Shown here: positions 27,865-37,835 of the stretch, piece by piece
Layout: the number at the start of each line of letters is the position of its first letter
Position numbering within the stretch: the stretch's first letter is position 1
DNA from: Comamonas avium
Lineage (GTDB): Bacteria > Pseudomonadota > Gammaproteobacteria > Burkholderiales > Burkholderiaceae_C
Length of the DNA stretch: 64,000 bases
Reading direction: 5' to 3'
Assembly: GCF_014836675.1 (NCBI RefSeq)
Contig: NZ_JACSQK010000005.1
Span: forward strand, 278,529-342,528
The notes under the pieces: generated by a model
The model's input: the letters and a program-made list of their open reading frames with translations, nothing else
The model's database searches: none
What the model was told of the DNA's origin: nothing
Made by a program: the position numbers and the translations under genes

Positions 27865-27900
27865 TAAAAAAAGCCCCTGGCGCAGGCCAGGGGCTTTTTT
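27865..27900. terminator. Bidirectional terminator between flavin reductase-like gene and maeB
   Basis: AAGCCCCTGG-CGCAGG-CCAGGGGCTT is flanked by an A-run before and six T residues after, so it can serve both convergent genes. Confidence 0.9.
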
Positions 27901-27922
27901 ACGGGCAGCAACTGCGCTGCGA

Positions 27923-30220
27923 TCAGGCTTTGCGGGCCTGTGCCTGAGCGGCAGACAGTGCCGTCATGTTCACCAGACGGCGAACGGTAGACGACGGTGT
28001 CAGCACGTGGGCAGCAGCGTTGGCACCCATCAATATCGGGCCAATGGTGGTGCCGTGACCGGACGTGGTTTTGAGCACGTTGAACAGAATGTTCGCTGCA
28101 TCCAGGTTGGGGCAGATCAGCACGTTGGCTTCGCCTGTCAGGCTCGAGTCCAGCAGCGTGCGGTGGCGCACGTTTTCGTCCAGAGCGGCGTCGCCATGCA
28201 TTTCACCGTCGCACTCGATGCCGGGGTTGGCAGCGGCAAACAGGTTGCGCGCAGCGCGCATCTTCAGTGCAGACTTGCGGCTGGAAGAGCCGTAGTTGGA
28301 GTGCGACAGAAATGCCACCTTGGGCGGCAGACCAAAGCGCGCCACTTCATCAGCGGCCATCTTGGCAATCTGTGCCAGCTCTTCAGCGGTGGGGTCTTCG
28401 TTGATGTAAGTGTCCGCGATGAACAGGGTGCGGTTTTCCAGCATCACGGCGTTGACGGTGGCCAGACGGTCGGCACCGGTCTGGTGGCCCAGCACGGTTT
28501 CGATGTAATCGAGATGGCGGTCAAAACGGCCCACCAGGCCAGACAACATGGCGTCGGCATCACCCAGCTTGACCATCAGCGCTGCAATCAGGGTGTTGGA
28601 GCGACGCACGGCAGCCTTGGCAGTCTCAGGCGTCACGCCTTCACGGCCCATCAGGTGGTGGTAGGTTTCCCAGTACTGGCGGAAACGTGGGTCGTCTTCG
28701 GGGTCGCAGACTTCCACATCCACACCCAGTTGCAGACGCAGACCGGCTTTTTCAACGCGCGCAGCAATCACTGCGGGGCGGCCAATCAAGATGGGTTTGG
28801 CCAGGCCTTCTTCCACCACCACTTGCACGGCACGCAGCACGCGCTCGTCTTCACCTTCGGCATAGGCCACGCGCTGCAAGTCTTGCTTGGCGGCGGCAAA
28901 CACGGGGCGCATGAACATGCTGGTCTGGTAGACAAAGCGTGACAGGCTCTCGCGGTAGGCTTCGATGTCTTCGATCGGGCGAGTAGCAACACCCGACTCG
29001 GCAGCGGCCTTGGCCACCGCAGGCGCAATGCGCAAGATCAGGCGTGTGTCGAAAGGTGTGGGGATCAGGTAGTCAGGGCCGAACTTCAGCTCCTTGCCCT
29101 GATAGGCGGCGGCAACTTCATCGCTCACGTCTTGCTTGGCCAGCGCGGCGATTTCGCGCACGCAAGCCAGCTTCATGCTCTCGGTGATCTTGGTGGCACC
29201 GCAGTCAAGTGCGCCACGGAAGATGTAGGGGAAGCACAGAACGTTGTTGACCTGATTGGGGTAATCCGAGCGGCCTGTTGCAATGATGCAATCGGGGCGC
29301 ACGGCCTTGGCCAGCTCAGGGCGAATTTCTGGCTCAGGGTTGGCCAGCGCCAGGATGATGGGCTGGCTGCCCATGGTCTTGACCATGTCTGCAGTCAGTG
29401 TGCCAGCGGCGGAGCAACCGAGAAACACGTCAGCGCCGTTGACGGCATCGGCCAGTGTGCGGGCGTCGGTCTTTTGTGCGTACTGGGCCTTGGAGGCATC
29501 CAGACCACCGGGGCGGCCTTCATAGATCACGCCCTTGGAGTCGCACATGAAGACGTTGGAGCGCTTGACGCCCAGGCCCACCATGACGTTCACGCAGGCA
29601 ATGGCAGCAGCGCCAGCGCCGGAGACGGCAACCTTGACTTCATCAATCTTCTTGTTGACCAGCTCCAGACCATTGAGCAAGGCTGCGCTGGAGATAATGG
29701 CGGTGCCGTGCTGGTCGTCATGGAACACCGGAATGTTCATGCGCTTGGAGAGTTCCTGCTCAATGTAGAAGCACTCTGGCGCCTTGATGTCTTCCAGATT
29801 GATACCACCCAGTGTGGGCTCCAGCGAAGCGATGATGTCAATCAGCTTGTCTGGATCGCGTTCAGCCAGCTCGATGTCAAACACATCAACGCCAGCGAAC
29901 TTCTTGAACAGGCAACCCTTGCCTTCCATTACAGGCTTGGAAGCCAGCGGGCCGATATCGCCCAGACCGAGCACCGCGGTGCCGTTGGTGATCACGCCCA
30001 CCAGGTTGCCACGGGCGGTGTATTCGAAGGCCTTGGATGGATCTGCTTCAATGTCCAGGCAGGGGTAGGCTACGCCGGGCGAGTACGCCAGCGACAAGTC
30101 ACGCTGATTGGACAGCGGCTTGGTCGGGGTGACCGAAATCTTGCCCTTGTTAGGGGTGCAGTGGTACTCACGCGCTGCATCGCGCAGAGCTTGTTCAGCG
30201 GTGGACAGGGTTTGCGTCAT
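27923..30220 (-). CDS. maeB: NADP-dependent malic enzyme with phosphotransacetylase-like domain (MaeB)
   Basis: A 765-residue fusion typical of proteobacterial MaeB, catalysing oxidative decarboxylation of malate to pyruvate. The malic enzyme part (residues 1-430) shows [46 protein letters not shown] and the dinucleotide motif [14 protein letters not shown]. Residues 430-755 form a phosphate acetyltransferase-like domain ([18 protein letters not shown]), which in MaeB is regulatory by family knowledge. ATG at 30220. Monocistronic, cytoplasmic. It feeds pyruvate and NADPH from C4 acids taken up by the carriers in this region. Confidence 0.95.
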   Translation of the reverse strand: MTQTLSTAEQALRDAAREYHCTPNKGKISVTPTKPLSNQRDLSLAYSPGVAYPCLDIEADPSKAFEYTARGNLVGVITNGTAVLGLGDIGPLASKPVMEGKGCLFKKFAGVDVFDIELAERDPDKLIDIIASLEPTLGGINLEDIKAPECFYIEQELSKRMNIPVFHDDQHGTAIISSAALLNGLELVNKKIDEVKVAVSGAGAAAIACVNVMVGLGVKRSNVFMCDSKGVIYEGRPGGLDASKAQYAQKTDARTLADAVNGADVFLGCSAAGTLTADMVKTMGSQPIILALANPEPEIRPELAKAVRPDCIIATGRSDYPNQVNNVLCFPYIFRGALDCGATKITESMKLACVREIAALAKQDVSDEVAAAYQGKELKFGPDYLIPTPFDTRLILRIAPAVAKAAAESGVATRPIEDIEAYRESLSRFVYQTSMFMRPVFAAAKQDLQRVAYAEGEDERVLRAVQVVVEEGLAKPILIGRPAVIAARVEKAGLRLQLGVDVEVCDPEDDPRFRQYWETYHHLMGREGVTPETAKAAVRRSNTLIAALMVKLGDADAMLSGLVGRFDRHLDYIETVLGHQTGADRLATVNAVMLENRTLFIADTYINEDPTAEELAQIAKMAADEVARFGLPPKVAFLSHSNYGSSSRKSALKMRAARNLFAAANPGIECDGEMHGDAALDENVRHRTLLDSSLTGEANVLICPNLDAANILFNVLKTTSGHGTTIGPILMGANAAAHVLTPSSTVRRLVNMTALSAAQAQARKA

Positions 30221-30343
30221 ACAAAAATATCTCGTGAATCTGGCAAATCAAGCCAAAAGGCTTGCCGACCTAGAGCTTACCCTAGGTCTCGAACTCCCAA
30301 TCAATGAACGCTTGTGCACTGCAACAAGCGCCGTCTCAGGCGC

Positions 30344-30371
30344 AAAACCCCTGCGGAGTGGGCAGGGGTTT
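30344..30371 (-). terminator. Terminator after the NCS2 permease gene
   Basis: On the minus strand AAACCCCTGC pairs with GCAGGGGTTT and continues into TTTT, about 45 bases beyond the stop at 30417. Confidence 0.8.
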
Positions 30372-30416
30372 CGTGGAGCCCGGTGATGGCCGGGCCTGGG
30401 GAGGAGGCAAAACGCT

Positions 30417-31904
30417 TTAGTGGGCGTCTGCCTGGCGCGCAGCATTGATGACAGCTTGGGTATCGCCGCGTGCGCCATTAAAGAACACATTCAGGAGCAC
30501 GGCAGCGAGCGAGGCCAAGAGGATACCGGATTCAATCAGGGGGTGAATCGCGTGGGGCATCCACTGGCGAAAGTTAGGGGCAACCAGTGGAATCATGCCC
30601 ACACCAATCGATACGGCCACGATCATGGCGTTGTTGCGGTTGTGCTTGAAGTCGACGGTCGACAAGATGCGGATGCCGGTGGCGGCCACCATTCCAAACA
30701 TCACCAGGCCGGCGCCACCGAGCACCACGGTGGGCAACGATTCAATCAGCATGGCCATTTTTGGCAGCACACCCAGCACAATCAAAATTACGCCACCAGC
30801 CACGCACACCCAGCGGCTCATCACGCCCGTGACAGCGACCAAGCCCACGTTTTGCGAGAAGCTGGTGTAGGGGAACGTATTGAAAATACCGCCAATCAAA
30901 GTGCCAAGACCATCGGTGCGCAAACCCCGGGTCAGTTCGTCCTGGCTGATCTTCTTGCCTGTCATCTCAGACAGTGCCAGGAACATGCCGGTGGATTCAA
31001 TCATCACCACGATCATCACCAGGGTCATGGTCAAAATCAGGATGGGGTCGAACACCGGGGTGGCAATCTCAAAAGGCAGCACCAGATTGAACCATTTGGC
31101 CTCAGCCACCTTGTGAAAGTTCATCAGTCCCATGGCTGCGGTAATGACGCCGCCCACAACGATGCCCAGCAGCACCGAAATATTGGCAAAAAATCCCTTG
31201 CCAAAGCGTGCAATCAGCAAGATGGTCAGCAGCACAATTCCGGAAATTCCAACGCCAGTCAGGTCAGCGTATTTCGGGTTGGGGATGGTGGGAACAACGG
31301 CAAGCCCCTTGGGAATGGGTGACAGGGCCGAGCCGGGGGCTCCAGCCATGGCCTGTGCTTCTGTCAGCCACTTGAGGTGCTCAGGGTTGGGCACGGCGGG
31401 TGCGGTTGGGCCCACAGGGTTGCCAAAAATCCAGTTGATGCCCACGCGCATCAGGCTGATACCGATCACCGTAATGATGGTGCCGGTGACCACTGGAGGA
31501 AAGAAGCGCAGCAAACGGCTGATGACTGGAGCAATCAGCATGGAGGTGATGCCTGCACCAATGACCGCACCAAAAATCAGCCCGGCTCCTGCATGACCGC
31601 CTGTACTTTGCGCCATGGACACCATGGGTCCTACGGCTGCAAAGGTGACCCCCATCATTACAGGCAGCTTGATGCCAAACCACTGTGTACATCCCATGGC
31701 CTGAATCAAGGTGACCAGACCGCAGACAAACAAGTCCGCCGAGATCAGCATGGCCACCTGTTCAGGGGGCAAGTTGAGTGCGCGACCCACGATCAGTGGT
31801 ACAGCCACTGCACCGGCATACATCACGAGCACGTGCTGCAAGCCTAGTGCGGTGACCCGCCCTAAAGGCAGTTTTTCATCGACAGGGTGGACGGTAGTTT
31901 GCAT
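30417..31904 (-). CDS. NCS2-family xanthine/uric acid permease
   Basis: A 495-residue nucleobase:cation symporter of the xanthine/urate (XanQ/UacT-like) branch. The family signature QNVGLVAVTG is at about residue 335, preceded by FNTFPYTSFS. Fourteen helices are plausible. ATG at 31904 with AAGGAAG upstream fixes the start; the frame extends 78 codons further up without support. It lies beside the purine catabolic genes and has TGTATACA-type sites in its leader, so it is the likely entry route for xanthine or urate. It could also carry uracil, but the context favours purines. Confidence 0.88.
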   Translation of the reverse strand: MQTTVHPVDEKLPLGRVTALGLQHVLVMYAGAVAVPLIVGRALNLPPEQVAMLISADLFVCGLVTLIQAMGCTQWFGIKLPVMMGVTFAAVGPMVSMAQSTGGHAGAGLIFGAVIGAGITSMLIAPVISRLLRFFPPVVTGTIITVIGISLMRVGINWIFGNPVGPTAPAVPNPEHLKWLTEAQAMAGAPGSALSPIPKGLAVVPTIPNPKYADLTGVGISGIVLLTILLIARFGKGFFANISVLLGIVVGGVITAAMGLMNFHKVAEAKWFNLVLPFEIATPVFDPILILTMTLVMIVVMIESTGMFLALSEMTGKKISQDELTRGLRTDGLGTLIGGIFNTFPYTSFSQNVGLVAVTGVMSRWVCVAGGVILIVLGVLPKMAMLIESLPTVVLGGAGLVMFGMVAATGIRILSTVDFKHNRNNAMIVAVSIGVGMIPLVAPNFRQWMPHAIHPLIESGILLASLAAVLLNVFFNGARGDTQAVINAARQADAH

Positions 31905-31922
31905 GGCGTCTTCCTTGGAATC

Positions 31923-31992
31923 CTTTGTATATTTGACAGAGAGAAATGCACCTGCTTGTGCACAACGCTCCATACAAAAAGTGTATACAAAA
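31923..31992. promoter_or_regulatory. Candidate purine-regulon operators upstream of the NCS2 permease
   Basis: AGTGTATACAAAA at 31980-31992 carries the palindrome TGTATACA (31982-31989). A degenerate copy, CTTTGTATATTTGAC, lies at 31923-31937. The pair sits 20-90 bp upstream of the permease start. Confidence 0.6.
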
Positions 31993-32199
31993 TGAGGAAA
32001 AAGAAGCCGCTCCAAAACCCCTGTTTGATGCCTGTCCTGATAGGGTTTGCCCGCTGTTAGCGGGATATCGCAACAAAAGTCCGGTGAACGTTTTTGAAGT
32101 GCAAAAATCTTTTTTGCAATGTGAAAAATAAAACGCACTGCAGGTGATCAGTGAAGCGCATGGCAGAAGCTGTGCACGCCTTTGGCATTCCTGTGATCA

Positions 32200-32877
32200 C
32201 TAGGATGGTAGATCCATGGGCTGCAGTTGTTTGCGCAATGGATCATGAGGCTGGGCATTGTCGGGGTTCAGTGATTGCTCGACTTCTGCCAAATGCTCAT
32301 GCAACAGACGCGCAGCCAGTTGTGTGTCGCCCGCTTCCAGGGCCTGTACGATGCCTTCGTGCTGCTGGCACGACAAATTCGCATCTTGCTGTGATTGATA
32401 GAGCGTGGCCGCCAGGGTGGTGCGTGCCGTGAGATCGCGCAGGATCTGGCTCAAGGCATCGTGGCCCATGCTTTGCGCCAGACACACATGAAAATCCGCC
32501 AGCAAGAAGGCCCGCATTGCGGGGTCTACGCCTTCCAGGGCCGCCTGCTCCTGGGCGATGTGCTGGCGCAACTGTCGCGTCACTTGCTGCAAGGGGCGGC
32601 CTTGCTCCTGCAGCAGGCCTGTTTCAATGACGCGGCGCGCAGCAAAGGCATCACGCGCTTCAGTCACGGATGGCTCAACCACAAACCAGCCACGGCGTGG
32701 ATGCACGTTGACAAATCCGCGCGCTTGAAGCTGCATGAGTGCCTCGCGCACCAACGTACGGCTAACGCCAAACACATCAGACAGGGCTTGCTCGCCCAGA
32801 CGCTCTCCGGGCTGCAGTTTGCGCGCCAGAATGGATTGGACGACGAGCTGAGCGATGGATTGCGTAGGGCGTTGCAT
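32200..32877 (-). CDS. GntR-family (FCD) regulator, purine cluster, paralog 1
   Basis: A 225-residue regulator. The winged helix at residues 5-70 (ARKLQPGERLGEQALSDVFG, VSRTLVREALMQLQARGF) is followed by an all-helical FCD domain (DFHVCLAQSMGH, QQHEGIVQALEAGD) with likely metal-ligand histidines. It is clearly related to the GntR protein at 38811, sharing FGVSRTLVR and a matching FCD pattern. It begins five bases after the symporter stop, so it is cotranscribed with that gene. It probably controls the TGTATACA-marked units together with, or in competition with, its paralog. Confidence 0.9.
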   Translation of the reverse strand: MQRPTQSIAQLVVQSILARKLQPGERLGEQALSDVFGVSRTLVREALMQLQARGFVNVHPRRGWFVVEPSVTEARDAFAARRVIETGLLQEQGRPLQQVTRQLRQHIAQEQAALEGVDPAMRAFLLADFHVCLAQSMGHDALSQILRDLTARTTLAATLYQSQQDANLSCQQHEGIVQALEAGDTQLAARLLHEHLAEVEQSLNPDNAQPHDPLRKQLQPMDLPS

Positions 32878-32882
32878 GGGGT

Positions 32883-34193
32883 CTATGTTAGATGAGGGAT
32901 GGGGGCGAGATCTTCTGGCAGATCAAGTGCGGGCACCGTTTCTCCGTTAAGCACCTGGTGTGCCCGCGCTTTATCAATATCACCTTCCCATGCAGCGATA
33001 GCGACGGTGGCGACACAGTTGCCAATCAAATTGCCCAGTGCACGGGCAATGCCCATGAACCAATCCACCGACAGCACCAGCACCAGGCCAATGGCCGGAA
33101 TGGCTGGCACGGCTTGCAACGTGGCTGCCAGCACCACAATGGCTGAGCCGGGCACACCGTGTGCGCCTTTGGATGTGAGAAGGGAAATGGCCAGAATGGT
33201 CAGCAAATCCGTCATGGTGATGGGCGTGTTGGTCGCCTGGGCAATAAACACTGCCGCCATGGTGATGTAGATGGAAAATGCGTCCAGATTAAACGAATAG
33301 CCCGTGGGAATGACCAGCCCTACGGTGGAGTCGCGGATGCCCATGTGCTTGAGCTTGGCCATGATCTGCGGCAGTACGCTGTCAGAGGATGTGGTGGCAA
33401 ACACCACGGCCAGTTCTTCGCGCAGATAGCGCAGCAGCTTGAACAGGCTAAAGCCTGAAAAACGCAAAATTAGCCCCAGCACCCCAAAAACAAAAATAAG
33501 CACAGCGCTGTAAAACAGTACAACCAGCATGCCCAGCTGCTTGAGGGAGCCCAAGCCGTATTTGCCCACAGTGAAGGCGATGGCACCGAGCACACCCAAA
33601 GGGGCCAGCTTGATGAGAATGCCCATGGTCTTGAACAGCACCAGTGACAAATCTTCGATCAGGCCCGTGACTTTGCGCCCCCTCTCACCCAGCAGGGAAA
33701 GGGCGCAGCCAAACAAGATGGAAAACAGCAGCACCTGCAGCACATCGCCGGTGGCAAAAGCGCTGATTGCCGTGGTGGGTATGAGCTTGAGTAAAAACTC
33801 TGCGGTGCCGCCACCTGCCAGTTTTTCAGCATTGCTGGCATAAGCGCTCATGGCCGAGGCATCCAGTCCCTTGGGGTCCACGTTCATGCCCACCCCGGGT
33901 TGAAACCACACCGCCAGCAGCAAGCCCAGCGCCAGCGCGATGGTGGTGACAACTTCAAAGTAGATCAGGGATTTGACACCAACGCGGCCCACGCGCTTGA
34001 GATCGCCTGTGCCCGCAATGCCATGCACCACCACGCAGAAAACGATCAACGGGATCAGCATCTTGATGAGCTTGATAAACCCATCGCCAAGAGGCTTCAG
34101 GGCGATGCCTGTATCAGGCCAAGCCAGGCCGATGACCACACCTGCAACCAGTGCCAGCAGTACTTGTCCAAACAGTGATTTCAAAAAGCGCAT
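32883..34193 (-). CDS. Dicarboxylate/amino acid:cation symporter (DAACS family)
   Basis: A 436-residue inner-membrane symporter of the DctA/GltP fold. The two conserved loops are visible: VFATTSSDSVLPQIMAKL and the substrate/cation site VIPTGYSFNLDAFSIYITMA, followed by LLTSKGAHGVPGSAIVVLA. ATG at 34193 follows GAGGTTCTCC. It is cotranscribed with a GntR regulator and preceded by a perfect TCTTGTATACAAGA palindrome. That ties it to the purine regulon rather than to general C4 metabolism; a purine-derived acid such as allantoate is possible but unproven. Confidence 0.88.
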   Translation of the reverse strand: MRFLKSLFGQVLLALVAGVVIGLAWPDTGIALKPLGDGFIKLIKMLIPLIVFCVVVHGIAGTGDLKRVGRVGVKSLIYFEVVTTIALALGLLLAVWFQPGVGMNVDPKGLDASAMSAYASNAEKLAGGGTAEFLLKLIPTTAISAFATGDVLQVLLFSILFGCALSLLGERGRKVTGLIEDLSLVLFKTMGILIKLAPLGVLGAIAFTVGKYGLGSLKQLGMLVVLFYSAVLIFVFGVLGLILRFSGFSLFKLLRYLREELAVVFATTSSDSVLPQIMAKLKHMGIRDSTVGLVIPTGYSFNLDAFSIYITMAAVFIAQATNTPITMTDLLTILAISLLTSKGAHGVPGSAIVVLAATLQAVPAIPAIGLVLVLSVDWFMGIARALGNLIGNCVATVAIAAWEGDIDKARAHQVLNGETVPALDLPEDLAPIPHLT

Positions 34194-34221
34194 GGAGAAC
34201 CTCGCAGTCTTGATGTCCAAA

Positions 34222-34235
34222 TCTTGTATACAAGA
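34222..34235. promoter_or_regulatory. Candidate purine-regulon operator upstream of the symporter
   Basis: TCTTGTATACAAGA is a perfect 14-bp palindrome 29 bases upstream of the symporter start, the most symmetric member of the set. Confidence 0.7.
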
Positions 34236-34445
34236 AATGTCTTCAAGATTGATGCCAAGGTCACGAGGGTTTGCACGCAAACTGTGGCGTGCAGTGAACG
34301 CGGGTTAGCGAGGGGACGTTCGGGGTGTGCGGCTGTGCTGCCGCTAGGGCTGCACTTGCCGGTTGTGATGCCAGCATCGCCGTGCAGTGTTGCCTGCGTG
34401 CTGTTCAAACGCGTGCATGGTGTTTGTGTGTGTGGCTACTGTGTT

Positions 34446-34515
34446 GGCAAGTGGCAAGTGGCAAGTGGCAAGTGGCAAGTAGTGAGTAGTGAGTAGTGAG
34501 TAGTGAGTAGTGAGT
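34446..34515. repeat. Two adjoining heptanucleotide tandem repeats
   Basis: Five perfect copies of GGCAAGT (34446-34480) are followed without a gap by five perfect copies of AGTGAGT (34481-34515). The array lies between the symporter and the M20 hydrolase gene. Perfect short arrays of this kind usually vary in copy number. Confidence 0.95.
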
Positions 34516-34627
34516 GCACATGCTTTCATGTGCCATCACAGGGCGTCTGGACACGTTCTTTGCCCAGAGCAATAGCGCACTGCGATGCATATACGGCCGC
34601 CATGACATCTTCAGCGCTGCCAAAAGT

Positions 34628-34664
34628 AGAAATCCCCCAGCTGTTACCAGCAGGGGGATTTCTT
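34628..34664. terminator. Terminator after the M20 hydrolase gene
   Basis: AGAAATCCCCC pairs with GGGGGATTTCT around an inner AGCTG/CAGC stem, 21 bases after the minus-strand stop. T-runs are short on both sides. Confidence 0.65.
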
Positions 34665-34684
34665 CGTTCAAAGTGACAGTCGGT

Positions 34685-35962
34685 TTAGGACGTCAAATCC
34701 ACCAGACTGCGGGCAATGACTTTGGTAGCGCGACGCAGGTCCTCCAGTACCAGGCGCTCGTCAGCACGTTTGGCATGGCTTTCCAGCACGGTGCGCGGAC
34801 CTGCTCCGTAGATCACGCCGGGTATGCCGCGCTCCACATACAGGCGTACATCGGTGTACAGCGGGGTGCCCACTGCCGGTGGTTTTTCACCAAAGACAGC
34901 TTCAGCGTGCTTTTGAATGGCATTGACCAGCGGTGCATTGCCTGCCAGCGGGGTCATGGCGTTGGCCAGCAGCAGGCGCTTGATGTCGACGCGCACGGCA
35001 TCTTCACCGGCATAACCGTGCTGGGCGTTGAAATCTGCTGTGGCTTTGGCAATCACGGCGCGGATGGACGCCTCTACCTCGGCGGGGTTCTCCTCGGGGA
35101 TCATGCGGCGGTCCAGCTTGAGTGAGACCTTGCCGGGGATCACATTGGTGTTGGTGCCGCCTTCGATGCGGCCAATGTTCACATACGGGTGCTTGATGCC
35201 GGGCACCTTGGACAGCACCTGCTGGTATTTGACGTTTTCAGCGTACAGGCCGTTCATGATGGCTACGGCAGCTTGCAGCGCGTCCACCCCGGTGTGGGGG
35301 ACAGCGGCGTGGGCCATCTTGCCGTGTACCGTCACTTCCATCTGCAGGCAGCCGTTGTGTGCGGTGACCACTTCGTAGCTAAAGCCTGCCGCCACCATCA
35401 AGTCAGGCTTGGTCAGGCCTTGCTCCAGCAGCCATCCGGGGCCCAGCAGTCCGCCAAACTCTTCGTCGTAGGTGAAGTGCAGCTCTACCGTGCCCTTGGT
35501 GGGCTGGGCTACGGCTTCCAGCGCCCGTACGGCAAAGGTAAAGGTGGCAAAGTCGCTCTTGCTCACCGCAGTAGCGCGGCCAAACATCTTGCCGTCTTCA
35601 ATCTCGCCACCGTAGGGGGCTTTGCTCCAGCCTTCGCCCGGTGGTACCACATCGCCGTGGGCATTCAGTGCAATGGTCCTGCCGCCATCGCCGGGTGTGC
35701 CGTAGGGGCGACGCACAATCAGGTTGGTGATGGACTCCATGCCGTAGTCCTTCACTTGCTGTGCAGGCACGACATGTTTTTCGGCGTTAAAGCCAAAGGC
35801 CTCAATCAGATCTGCCGTACGCTCAGCGTGGGGGGCATTGTTGCCTGGGGGCGTATCGGTGGGCACTTGTACCAGGGCCTGCAAAAACTGCACTTGCTCG
35901 TCAAAGTGCTGGTCAATCCATGCATCCAGTGCGGCGTAGGTGGCTTGGCGGTCTTGGGTCAT
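34685..35962 (-). CDS. M20-family metallohydrolase (ArgE/DapE-like)
   Basis: A 425-residue dinuclear-zinc amidohydrolase. Metal and catalytic residues are visible in ALNAHGDVVPPGEGW, in FTYDEEFGGLLGP (catalytic and bridging acids) and in a C-terminal histidine (ESHAKRADER). A dimerisation lid lies between (LQMEVTVHGKMAHAAVPHTG). It is the last gene of the operon GntR-puuE-uraD/allC-M20, 26 bases after the fusion gene. A role in the late ureide steps, such as hydrolysing a carbamoyl or ureido compound, is inferred from position only; a peptidase or deacylase role is equally open. Confidence 0.85.
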   Translation of the reverse strand: MTQDRQATYAALDAWIDQHFDEQVQFLQALVQVPTDTPPGNNAPHAERTADLIEAFGFNAEKHVVPAQQVKDYGMESITNLIVRRPYGTPGDGGRTIALNAHGDVVPPGEGWSKAPYGGEIEDGKMFGRATAVSKSDFATFTFAVRALEAVAQPTKGTVELHFTYDEEFGGLLGPGWLLEQGLTKPDLMVAAGFSYEVVTAHNGCLQMEVTVHGKMAHAAVPHTGVDALQAAVAIMNGLYAENVKYQQVLSKVPGIKHPYVNIGRIEGGTNTNVIPGKVSLKLDRRMIPEENPAEVEASIRAVIAKATADFNAQHGYAGEDAVRVDIKRLLLANAMTPLAGNAPLVNAIQKHAEAVFGEKPPAVGTPLYTDVRLYVERGIPGVIYGAGPRTVLESHAKRADERLVLEDLRRATKVIARSLVDLTS

Positions 35963-35988
35963 TCTTGTTGTCTCTTATGGGTGGTGGT

Positions 35989-37758
35989 TTATTGGGCGCT
36001 CATTTGCGCCAGCACGTGGCTGAATGCATCCACAGCCAGTTGCATGTCGTCGCTGGTGGTCGATTCCAGCGGGTTGTGGCTGATGCCGCTGTTCAGGCCT
36101 CGCGTAAACAGCATGGCCTGGGGCATGATTTCATGCAGTTTCATGGCGTCGTGACCGGCACCACTGGGCATGCGGTAGACAGGTACGCCCAGCGCGGCCA
36201 CAGCTTTTTCCCAGCAGGTTTGCAATGCCGGGTTGCTGGGGGCAGCAGCGGCCTTCATGGCCAGTTCTTGCTTGGTCTGCAGACAACGGCGCTGGGCAAT
36301 TTCTTCGAACTTGGCCAGTACATCGCTCACCATGGCATCGCGCTGTGTGTCGGTCGGTGCGCGCATGTCCATGCTGAATGTGCATTTTCCAGGCACCACG
36401 TTGATGGAGCCATTGGGCACCTGCAGCATGCCTATGGTGGCCACGCTGTCACCATCTTGCGCGGCGCGCTGCTCCATGTACAAAGCCAGCTCGGCCACGC
36501 CAAGTGCGGCATCGCGGCGGCGGTCCATGGGGGTGGTGCCTGCGTGGCTGGCCGTGCCGATCATTTCGCAGACGTAGCGCACGCCACCATTGATGGAGGT
36601 CACCACGCCCAGTGGAATATCCAGTTCATTGAGCACGGGGCCTTGCTCAATGTGTACTTCCACAAACCCGAGGTATTGCGCAGCATCGCGCTGAATTTTG
36701 GGGATGTCGTCAATGCACAGGCCTGCGTGCTGCATGGCTTCGCGCATGGTGATGCCGTCGGCATCTTTTTGTTCCAGCCATTCAGGCTTGAAGTCGCCGA
36801 TCAGCGCGCCAGAGCCCAGGAAGGTGGCCTTGTAGCGCTGGCCTTCCTCTTCGGCAAAGCCTACAACTTCAATGCCAAATGGCAGGCGCTTGCCTTGGCG
36901 GTGCAGCTCACGCACGCACGCCATGGGGACAAAAATACCCAGACGGCCATCGTACTTGCCGCCGTTGCGTACGGTGTCGTAGTGGCTGCCGGTCAGCAGA
37001 TACTTGCCGCCATCTTGAGCAGGTTTATAGCGACCCACCACGTTGCCAACGGCATCAATTTCGACTTCATCAAAGCCGCAGTCGCGCATCCAGTGGCTGA
37101 TGCGCTGGGCGCAGGCGCGGTGTGCATCGGTCAGGTAGGTGACGGTGAGCTGGCCTTTTTCGATATAGCCGGGTTCGCTGTGCTGGGCCAGTTTTTCCTG
37201 CCAGTCCCAGACGTCGTTGCCCAGCGTGGGTTCATAGCCAAACTTGTCGTTGAGACGAATTTCCGCAATCCGATGGATGTTGCGCAGGGCTTCAGCACGT
37301 TCAAAGTCAGGGTGGTTGGACAGGCGCCGCGCAAAGGTGTCAATGATTTCTTGCTTGAGCAGTCCCGTGCCGCGTGGGCCACGCACTGCAAGAATGAAGG
37401 GAAAGCCAAAGCGCGCGTTGTAGGCCGCGTTCAGTTGCTGGATGTGTGCAAACTCTTCGGGCGTGCACTGGGTCAGGCCTGCCTTGTTTTGTTCGTTGGT
37501 CGACTCTGCTGTGAGTGACTTGGCCGCCATGGCTTTGCCTGCCAGCTCCGGGTGGGCACGAATCAGGTCCAGCTGCGGCTGCACACCCGCTTGCTCAAGC
37601 ACCCGAACCATGGCGTGCTTGAGGTGAGCCAGCGACGTAAACGGACGCTGGGACAGCGCGCTCTGGGCAATCCAGGGTGAATGTTCGTACAAGCCATCGA
37701 GCATCTGCACGGCGCTGGCAGCATCGGCAGTGTTGAGTTGTTCGAGGGTCAGGGCCAT
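35989..37758 (-). CDS. Fusion: OHCU decarboxylase (UraD) - allantoate amidohydrolase (AllC-like)
   Basis: A single 589-residue frame joins two purine enzymes. Residues 1-172 form the OHCU decarboxylase domain, with catalytic-type His69 in RAHPELAGKA and NARFGFPFILAVRG near residue 120. Residues 180-589 are an M20-type allantoate amidohydrolase, with metal ligands in GSHYDTV (258-263), KYDGRLG (268-274), a following EEEG, FVEVHIEQGPVL and the late GISHNP motif. Each half is full length. The two reactions are not consecutive: allantoinase acts between them and is encoded just upstream as puuE. ATG at 37758 has AGGAAG upstream. Confidence 0.92.
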   Translation of the reverse strand: MALTLEQLNTADAASAVQMLDGLYEHSPWIAQSALSQRPFTSLAHLKHAMVRVLEQAGVQPQLDLIRAHPELAGKAMAAKSLTAESTNEQNKAGLTQCTPEEFAHIQQLNAAYNARFGFPFILAVRGPRGTGLLKQEIIDTFARRLSNHPDFERAEALRNIHRIAEIRLNDKFGYEPTLGNDVWDWQEKLAQHSEPGYIEKGQLTVTYLTDAHRACAQRISHWMRDCGFDEVEIDAVGNVVGRYKPAQDGGKYLLTGSHYDTVRNGGKYDGRLGIFVPMACVRELHRQGKRLPFGIEVVGFAEEEGQRYKATFLGSGALIGDFKPEWLEQKDADGITMREAMQHAGLCIDDIPKIQRDAAQYLGFVEVHIEQGPVLNELDIPLGVVTSINGGVRYVCEMIGTASHAGTTPMDRRRDAALGVAELALYMEQRAAQDGDSVATIGMLQVPNGSINVVPGKCTFSMDMRAPTDTQRDAMVSDVLAKFEEIAQRRCLQTKQELAMKAAAAPSNPALQTCWEKAVAALGVPVYRMPSGAGHDAMKLHEIMPQAMLFTRGLNSGISHNPLESTTSDDMQLAVDAFSHVLAQMSAQ

Positions 37759-37773
37759 GGTGCTTCCTATCAA

Positions 37774-37819
37774 TAAAAAGAGCTGTCAGCGCTTATGGGG
37801 TAAGCGCCAGGGCTGATTC
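37774..37819. repeat. Interspersed palindromic repeat, short copy E
   Basis: AAAAAGAGCTGTCAGCGCTTA and the inverted GGTAAGCGCCAGGGCTGATT face each other without the TATCTGAAA centre. It lies between puuE and the fusion gene, inside the operon. Confidence 0.6.
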
Positions 37820-37835
37820 GGCTTAAAACTTCAAC

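Noticed and set aside
34446..34515. Possible CRISPR array
   Set aside because: The units are 7 bp and contiguous with no spacers, and no cas gene is in the window.
34405..34671. Open frames across the heptanucleotide arrays
   Set aside because: The peptides are merely translations of the simple repeats (LLTTHYS-type runs).
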